Assembly (NCBI GenBank): GCA_027625205.1
Contig: JAQBVZ010000012.1
Coordinates: 1-10,902, forward strand
DNA length: 10,902 nt
Origin: Chloroflexota bacterium
GTDB taxonomy: Bacteria > Chloroflexota > Dehalococcoidia > Lucifugimonadales > Australimonadaceae
Reading direction: 5' to 3'
A program made the position numbers and the translations under genes. This document shows positions 6,359 to 10,902 of this stretch, one piece after another. Under the pieces are notes generated by a model that was not told where the DNA came from, ran no database searches, and saw nothing but the letters and a program-made list of their open reading frames with translations. Every line of letters starts with the position of its first letter. The stretch's first letter is position 1.

Positions 6359-7330
6359 TTACCTGATACTAGGCAAAATGACTCGCTCAAAATCACGGAG
6401 CGTAGCTTGATATTCGCCCGTTGAGCCGTAGACCAGGAAATGGAGGCGCTCAGCACCGGTTTCGGCAACAACGCGTTGAAGCCGTTCTGCGCATTGCTCC
6501 GGCGTGCCAACCAGCCCCATGGCGTCGCAGAGGTCCGGCAGCAAAGCGTCCGGTAGATCTCCTGGCCCTTGTACCGGCGGTATGTCCATGCCCATCTCCC
6601 TCAGGATCACACCAAACAGGCGCTGCTTACGTCTGAGCCACATGGAAATTATGCCTCGAGCATTCGCCTGGGCCTCTTCCGTGGTGGCGCTCATGCAAAC
6701 CGGCAACATGTACGTCACCGGGATAGTGTCCACCGGACGCCCTGCCCTCTTTGCGCCCGCTGCAAGATGCTCCCTTGCCCGCGCCACCATAGCAGCGTGA
6801 ATCCCCACCATGGGGACAGCCTCATCAGCAGCCTCACCTGCCAGTTCAAGCATCCGGGGGCTGCTGGCGTTAACCGCCACGGGCGTGGGAGGGCTGCTGG
6901 TGTTCAGCATTTTTATTTCAGCGCCTTCTCCAAACCGTACGCCTTCACCGGCAAGCAGCCTGCGTATTGATAACACAGCATCCCGCATCTCATCCAACGA
7001 AGCCCCTCTGCGCCCCATCTCACCAGATGCGGCGTCGCCTCCTCCAAGCACCAGCTTAGCTCTGGCGGGCGCAACCTCCTGCAACGTATTGGCTAAGGAC
7101 GCCAGCACACTGGGATGTCGTGTCAGTGGGTTGCTAACCGCAGGGTAAAGGGTGAGCCGGGAGGTGTTGAGCGCAGCAACTGTCAACCGTACAAAGGCAT
7201 CCCGCCCATCGGCCTGGTGGTCGCGGATGCCAAGAGCATCAAAGCCCGCAGCCTCAGCGGCGCGGGCAAACTCGCCCGCCTTTGGGGTAGCGTCGTCAAT
7301 GAAGTCTGATATGCCTACGGTTATGGACAT
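6359..7330 (-). CDS. LLM-class flavin/F420-dependent oxidoreductase (luciferase-like)
   Basis: From ATG 7330 this is a 323-residue protein of the bacterial luciferase-like TIM-barrel family. It has GISDFIDD at the first strand, FARAAEAAGFDALGIRDHQ (21-39), then NPLTRHPSVLASLANTLQEV (67-86) and KLVLGGGDAASGEMG (92-106), the pattern of methylene-H4MPT-reductase-like F420 enzymes. VGTPEQCAERL (274-284) is the usual C-terminal substrate/cofactor-side helix. It would use reduced flavin or F420 to reduce, or with oxygen to monooxygenate, a small organic molecule. A longer reading from 7414 overlaps the upstream gene and lacks family similarity. The start is only 4 bases after the upstream stop with no clear ribosome binding site, so translation is probably coupled. 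It sits between the two decarboxylase-like paralogues, suggesting steps of one pathway. FMN and F420 cannot be told apart here. Confidence 0.88.
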   Translation of the reverse strand: MSITVGISDFIDDATPKAGEFARAAEAAGFDALGIRDHQADGRDAFVRLTVAALNTSRLTLYPAVSNPLTRHPSVLASLANTLQEVAPARAKLVLGGGDAASGEMGRRGASLDEMRDAVLSIRRLLAGEGVRFGEGAEIKMLNTSSPPTPVAVNASSPRMLELAGEAADEAVPMVGIHAAMVARAREHLAAGAKRAGRPVDTIPVTYMLPVCMSATTEEAQANARGIISMWLRRKQRLFGVILREMGMDIPPVQGPGDLPDALLPDLCDAMGLVGTPEQCAERLQRVVAETGAERLHFLVYGSTGEYQATLRDFERVILPSIR

Positions 7331-7334
7331 ATAG

Positions 7335-8339
7335 CTACGGCATGGGGTGCATGAACGGATCAGAGCCGTAGGCCATGCGAGATTTGAAGCGGAAGTCTCG
7401 GGCCGGTTTTTCAAAGAGCTGCTCGGGGGTTTGCAGGCTCTTGGTCAGCCCTTGGTCATGCGCATACGACAATGCCTGCGCAACTTCTGCTTGGATTTTG
7501 TCATACCCATACGGCCAAGGGTCATCGCCAAAGATGGCCCTCGTCTCATTCAGATAAGAACGCATCATGGGCAGAGCTGTCTGCCGCTCATTCTGTAAGA
7601 CCTTATACGTTAAGCCTCTGGCCTCATCAAACGCATGGCAGAGCTCTTCAAGGAACTCAGGGCGCTCGTCCACAGCCGATTCACGTACGCCAATGATGTG
7701 AACGCCGGGGTGGAAGTGGGTTTGCTGGTACCAGTCCCGCAACACTTGGTCCACGTTTTGGTACACCGGCACAATCCGGTCTGGCTCATCACCCTGCTTG
7801 GGGCCAGTGCATTCCAGCATCAGGGCGTCCACGGTGCCATCAAGCAGCAGCTTTATGCCCATGCGTTCTGCCGGAACGTGAGTCACCTTTACCCCTTCAG
7901 GCGGGCTCATGCGGGGGTCTCGCTCTGGGTAGAACGTCACCCATTCAACCTCATGTGGCTCAACCTCGAAGTTATCTTTGAGGAGGCCACGGTGCCATAT
8001 GGAAGAAGTCAGGTAGTAACCGGGGATCATCACCTTCCGCCCCCGAAGGTCCTCTGGCGATTTGATGCCGGAGTCAAGCCGGGTGACGGCGTACTGCTGG
8101 ACAAAGATACGGTCAGTGAACACGGGGATAGCCGCGACTGGCTCACCATTGTCCTTCAGGAAAAAGTAGCGAGCAACGGGTATCTCAGCCGCGTCATAGA
8201 TGCCGTTTACAAAGCCTTCAACAGCAACCCGGGGATGGGCTTGAGACACCAGAACGTCAGGCACATCCACCGTCCGGCTCAAGAGCGCCTGGTTACGGTC
8301 AAACTTCATGATGGCCATGGACATCGTTCGCCTAGCCAT
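7335..8339 (-). CDS. 4,5-dihydroxyphthalate decarboxylase-like protein, paralogue 2
   Basis: This 334-residue protein aligns along its whole length with the one at 5300-6313. Shared blocks include MAI near the start, ARY.FLK, AIPV, DLRGRKV, YYLTSS.WH.G, PERDPR, PEGVKVT, VHII, LQNER, DPWPYG, YAHDQGLT and LFEKPARDF.FKSRM. These match the dihydroxyphthalate decarboxylase family (periplasmic-binding fold, PBP2/NMT1-like). As in paralogue 1, the N-terminus (MARRTMSMAIMKFDR) is not a signal peptide, so a cytoplasmic enzyme is likely. ATG 8339 has GGAGG 4 bases upstream. It follows the permease gene by 45 bases and is 4 bases from the LLM gene. Loops between the shared blocks differ most, notably around TGPKQGDEPD, which may reflect a different substrate. 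An orphan solute-binding role remains possible but less likely. Confidence 0.82.
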   Translation of the reverse strand: MARRTMSMAIMKFDRNQALLSRTVDVPDVLVSQAHPRVAVEGFVNGIYDAAEIPVARYFFLKDNGEPVAAIPVFTDRIFVQQYAVTRLDSGIKSPEDLRGRKVMIPGYYLTSSIWHRGLLKDNFEVEPHEVEWVTFYPERDPRMSPPEGVKVTHVPAERMGIKLLLDGTVDALMLECTGPKQGDEPDRIVPVYQNVDQVLRDWYQQTHFHPGVHIIGVRESAVDERPEFLEELCHAFDEARGLTYKVLQNERQTALPMMRSYLNETRAIFGDDPWPYGYDKIQAEVAQALSYAHDQGLTKSLQTPEQLFEKPARDFRFKSRMAYGSDPFMHPMP

Positions 8340-8384
8340 GCGGCCTCCTCATCAAGCAGCGTGAAGCTTCGTTATGTGAGGGTA

Positions 8385-10145
8385 CTATCCTCGAACGGCC
8401 TTCGTTATCCAGCGCCTGCCTGCCAGCACAATGGTCAAGTTGAAGACCACCAACACCATCATCATGGCCGCAGATGACGGGAAGCTCCCGCCATTGAACA
8501 GTCCAAAGATAATGTTCCCGACCATCAGTGAACTTGCGGACGCCAATATCAGGCCCACCGAGAAGTCTTTGGCCGCGTGCGTCAATACCCACAGCCAACC
8601 ATTCATGAAAGCGGGAATCAGCAATCGCAGGTCAATGTACCAAAAGATCAGCAGGGACCCAACGCCGCTCATCATTGCGGCCTCACCCAATTCCTTATGA
8701 ATTTGAAGCTGAGCGGAGTGCATGACTCGTGTGCCAAAGGCAATGTATCTGGCGACAAACGCCGCGACCAACACCGGAAGTATGCCGTAAAACGGCGTAC
8801 CAATAAAAAGGAGGAAGAAGGCCAGGCTGGATATAACGCCGGGGATTGCCAGAGGCATGAACGCAAGCACGTTCACCACCTTGGTCAACTTCCCAGGGAA
8901 CCGAACTATGACCCAAGAGAAGAAGCTCACCAGAATCATGGTCAGTGTTGCGGCTCCCACAGCCACATAGATGGTGTTCAAGAAGTACCGGCCAAAGAAC
9001 CGGTAGCTCAATAGGTCTTCATAATTAGCAAATGTCCATACCATACTGTCCCATACCTTTGGCACGGGGGGTTGGTAGAACCGAAGGAAACTGGTCATCA
9101 CAAGGATGCTCACAGGTATGATGACTTTGATGGTCATATATAAAAATATCAGGCCAATTGCTGCCCATTTCCACCTGCCCAAACGGACAATTTTTGGACG
9201 AAAGGCCTTGCCCGTCACAACTGCGTACTTGGAAGACTGACGGATCAAGTACATATAAAAGGCAATGCCAATCACTCCCATTCCCAAGCCAATCATTCCG
9301 AATGCGGCGGGAACCGCGTAATCAATGCCATTGGTGGCTTCAGGGCTAAGAGCGTAGAAAATAGTAGTGCTGAGCACTTGAATACCAGCTGTCGGCCCAA
9401 GAGCTAACGCCAATTCCAGGCTCTCTACACTCACAATAAAGAAGTAGATGAGGACTGCACCGATGCCCGGGCGCATCAATGGAAGGGTGACCTTCCTTAG
9501 TACCGTCAATCTGCTTGCGCCCGATACGCCGCCCGCTTCCTCTAGGCTAGGGTCCATATTCCGCAACACACTGACAAGAAATAGCCACATGGAGGGAACC
9601 AAACCTAACGCTTGGACAAAAATCATGCCTTCCATTGAAAAAATGTTGAAAGGGCCTTCATTGGTGTCCAGTCCAAACAGGAGCCTCAGATACTGGTTAA
9701 GCGTGCCCGCACGTGGGCCTAACAGAAGCACCCAACCCAAAGCTGTGGCGAACACTGGAATGCTCATGGGAATGAACATAAGGCTGTACATGGCATTACG
9801 CAGGGGCATGTCCGTGCGCTCCGTGAAGTACGCAAACGTAAACGCCAGGGGTAGGCCAATGCCTACAGCGCCTGTGGCGAATATCAGTGTATTTTTCAAC
9901 ACCTTCAGCATGTCCAAATTTTCGTAGGCCCGTGAGTAGCCATCCAGTGTAAATGGCCCAGCTTCAAAGACAGACGTGCCAACAGGTCTGACGCTGGCGA
10001 GAACCATAACGGCAAGCGGCAGGAGAACGAAAAATGAGAGAATAGCAATGGCTAGAACAGGAAAGAAAATTTGAGGCCGCGTGAGCTTGGCCCACATAGG
10101 GGTACGCGTTGTATCTAACCTGGTTGTAGTGTCTATACGTGCCAT
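8385..10145 (-). CDS. Fused two-domain ABC permease of the iron(III)/FbpB type
   Basis: A 586-residue inner-membrane protein made of two BPD-type permease domains in one chain, the arrangement of FbpB/AfuB/ThiP-type importers. Domain 1 spans about 25-305, with its coupling loop EEAGGVSGASRLTVLRKVTL (202-221) followed by PLMRPG. Domain 2 spans about 325-575, with its loop at 487-513 (GEAAMMSGVGSLL, then LRLLIPAF). The second loop keeps EAA and Gly but is less canonical, with a hydrophobic FWYIDLRLL where a basic/Thr-Leu-Pro segment is usual. About 12 hydrophobic segments are visible. It would form the membrane channel for the substrate delivered by the binding protein encoded just upstream. 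ATG 10145 has only a weak GAGAA before it. No ATPase gene lies between here and the window end. The family also moves thiamine, phosphonates and organic anions, so iron is not assured. Confidence 0.9.
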   Translation of the reverse strand: MARIDTTTRLDTTRTPMWAKLTRPQIFFPVLAIAILSFFVLLPLAVMVLASVRPVGTSVFEAGPFTLDGYSRAYENLDMLKVLKNTLIFATGAVGIGLPLAFTFAYFTERTDMPLRNAMYSLMFIPMSIPVFATALGWVLLLGPRAGTLNQYLRLLFGLDTNEGPFNIFSMEGMIFVQALGLVPSMWLFLVSVLRNMDPSLEEAGGVSGASRLTVLRKVTLPLMRPGIGAVLIYFFIVSVESLELALALGPTAGIQVLSTTIFYALSPEATNGIDYAVPAAFGMIGLGMGVIGIAFYMYLIRQSSKYAVVTGKAFRPKIVRLGRWKWAAIGLIFLYMTIKVIIPVSILVMTSFLRFYQPPVPKVWDSMVWTFANYEDLLSYRFFGRYFLNTIYVAVGAATLTMILVSFFSWVIVRFPGKLTKVVNVLAFMPLAIPGVISSLAFFLLFIGTPFYGILPVLVAAFVARYIAFGTRVMHSAQLQIHKELGEAAMMSGVGSLLIFWYIDLRLLIPAFMNGWLWVLTHAAKDFSVGLILASASSLMVGNIIFGLFNGGSFPSSAAMMMVLVVFNLTIVLAGRRWITKAVRG

Positions 10146-10163
10146 TTCTCTAACTTTCCAAAT

Positions 10164-10205
10164 GGTTAGCTGGACTCCCTGTTATTACAGGAAGTCCAGC
10201 TAACC
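10164..10205 (-). repeat. Long intercistronic stem-loop between binding-protein and permease genes
   Basis: Bases 10164-10176 (GGTTAGCTGGACT) are a perfect 13-base inverted copy of 10193-10205. After one C-A mismatch (10177/10192), five further pairs form between 10178-10182 and 10187-10191, leaving a four-base loop (10183-10186). That makes 18 pairs with one mismatch. On the transcribed strand the sequence after it is ATTTGGAAAG, with no T-run, so it is not a standard intrinsic terminator. Its place, 43 bases after the binding-protein stop and 18 bases before the permease start, matches stem-loops that protect the upstream message and reduce downstream expression in ABC operons. It could also be a copy of a dispersed palindromic repeat. 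Confidence 0.85.
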
Positions 10206-10247
10206 TTCAGTGTTGGCTCGAAAAACCAATAGGCTTGCGCCTACAAC

Positions 10248-10902
10248 TTACTGACTCTCGATACCCTTCTGCATGGCCGCGATAGCGGCTGCTCGGTAGT
10301 CACCGGTAGCTATAGCCTCTTCCGGGTTCCGGGCAGTGATCAAGTCAGCAGTTGTTAGGCCGGAATCCGCGAATATCTTGGCCTGGGGAAATTTGTCAGC
10401 TTCTTCAGCAAAGAGCCTGAAGCCTCCACCAATGTCCTGGGTGCCGTAGTAGAAGTCCAAGGGGTACATGCCCATCATCAACTCACCCATGGCCTCATCG
10501 TTCACGCCGAACTTGGGCAGACAACTCAGACCCCAGGATGTAGGCACGAACTCAGCATAGGCAGTGGCCAAAGGCGCGCCCTGGGCTATGTTCCGTGCTA
10601 CAGTGCTCACGGAAGCAATACCAAGGTCACCTTCACCTTGAATCAGAGCCTGGACTACACCGTTGCTGCCGCCGGAGACGAGCTTGACGCCGTTCTTGCC
10701 AAGTCCTTCAGCGAAAGCCTCCAAGCGGGGTACGTCCCAGCCTGGAGCAAATGGGAACATGTACAGGCCAAGGGCTCGAGCGTCCATGGCAAGGCGATCC
10801 TTCCACAAAGGCAGAGTCAAATCTTCATAGGCCATGCCAGCCAAGCTGGCCGCTTCCTCAGCAGTCACGTTATTGGTGTTGTATGCAAAGGCCCAGCCAG
10901 CG
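10248..10902 (-). CDS. ABC transporter solute-binding protein, iron(III)/FbpA-AfuA type, C-terminal part (5' end outside window)
   Basis: About 217 C-terminal residues are visible; the frame stays open to the window edge, and an internal GTG at 10868 is not taken as the start. The visible part begins AGWAFAYNTNNV, followed by YEDLTLPLWKDRLAM, the typical central block of family-1 extracellular binding proteins of the FbpA/AfuA/ThiB group (GWxxxYNTN ... DL..P.WK.R). SGGSNGVVQALIQGEGDLGI is the next typical block, where the ligand-side loop tests for a bound substrate. It would sit outside the membrane and hand its ligand to the fused permease encoded 102 bases downstream. Iron, an organic acid, or a phosphonate are all possible for this family. 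The paired tyrosines typical of FbpA iron ligands are not obvious: a YY occurs in LDFYYGTQD, but its role cannot be assigned by eye. Confidence 0.85.
   Translation of the reverse strand, partial: AGWAFAYNTNNVTAEEAASLAGMAYEDLTLPLWKDRLAMDARALGLYMFPFAPGWDVPRLEAFAEGLGKNGVKLVSGGSNGVVQALIQGEGDLGIASVSTVARNIAQGAPLATAYAEFVPTSWGLSCLPKFGVNDEAMGELMMGMYPLDFYYGTQDIGGGFRLFAEEADKFPQAKIFADSGLTTADLITARNPEEAIATGDYRAAAIAAMQKGIESQ

Noticed and set aside
7331..7414. N-terminal extension of the LLM oxidoreductase
   Set aside because: The extra 28 residues overlap the end of the upstream gene in another frame and do not resemble the family; ATG 7330 gives the normal MSITVGIS start.
7635..8477. 280-codon open frame on the plus strand opposite decarboxylase-like paralogue 2
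   Set aside because: It is the codon-aligned antisense frame of a gene with clear family motifs; its translation is rich in His, Arg and Gln with no recognisable domain. The paralogue at 5300-6313 shows an antisense frame in the same phase (5354-5926), which codon bias explains.

Overview
The window is dense bacterial DNA with moderately high GC content by eye. It holds two gene blocks that face each other. The plus-strand block (1-5194) carries the end of modA, then modB and modC, a thiol-redox cassette (TlpA/ResA-like thioredoxin, a small two-helix membrane protein, a CcdA-type electron transporter and a DUF3105 membrane protein), and an EVE-domain protein. The minus-strand block (10902 down to 5300) carries the end of an iron-type ABC solute-binding protein, a fused double-domain permease, a 4,5-dihydroxyphthalate decarboxylase-like protein, a luciferase-like (LLM) flavin/F420 oxidoreductase, and a second decarboxylase-like paralogue. 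No tRNA, rRNA, CRISPR array, transposase or integrase was seen.

The likely host is a member of Chloroflexota, possibly a marine Dehalococcoidia/SAR202-type lineage. This is an inference from gene content: LLM-family oxidoreductases and dihydroxyphthalate decarboxylase-like proteins are abundant in those genomes, and ResA/CcdA/DUF3105 neighbourhoods fit. No marker gene in the window proves it.

Plus strand. modA, modB and modC overlap end to start and encode a high-affinity molybdate importer. After a gap of about 145 bases, a strong AGGAGG site starts the membrane-anchored thioredoxin. The small membrane protein, CcdA and DUF3105 genes follow with gaps of roughly 36 to 63 bases. CcdA would carry electrons across the membrane to the CPPC thioredoxin outside. 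The DUF3105 protein has an outward-facing His-rich domain with two cysteines and is a possible client or partner. The EVE gene appears to have its own -10 element, a short structured leader and a good ribosome binding site.

Minus strand. The five genes run the same way with gaps of 4, 45, 45 and 102 bases and look like one operon. It would import a substrate through the binding protein and fused permease and process it in the cytoplasm with two paralogous periplasmic-binding-fold enzymes and one LLM oxidoreductase. A long, nearly perfect stem-loop separates the binding-protein gene from the permease gene and probably sets different expression levels for the two. The ABC ATPase and the operon promoter are not in the window.

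The most interesting candidate is this minus-strand importer plus duplicated decarboxylase-like/LLM operon, whose substrate is unknown. The TlpA-CcdA-DUF3105 cassette with its small membrane protein is second.
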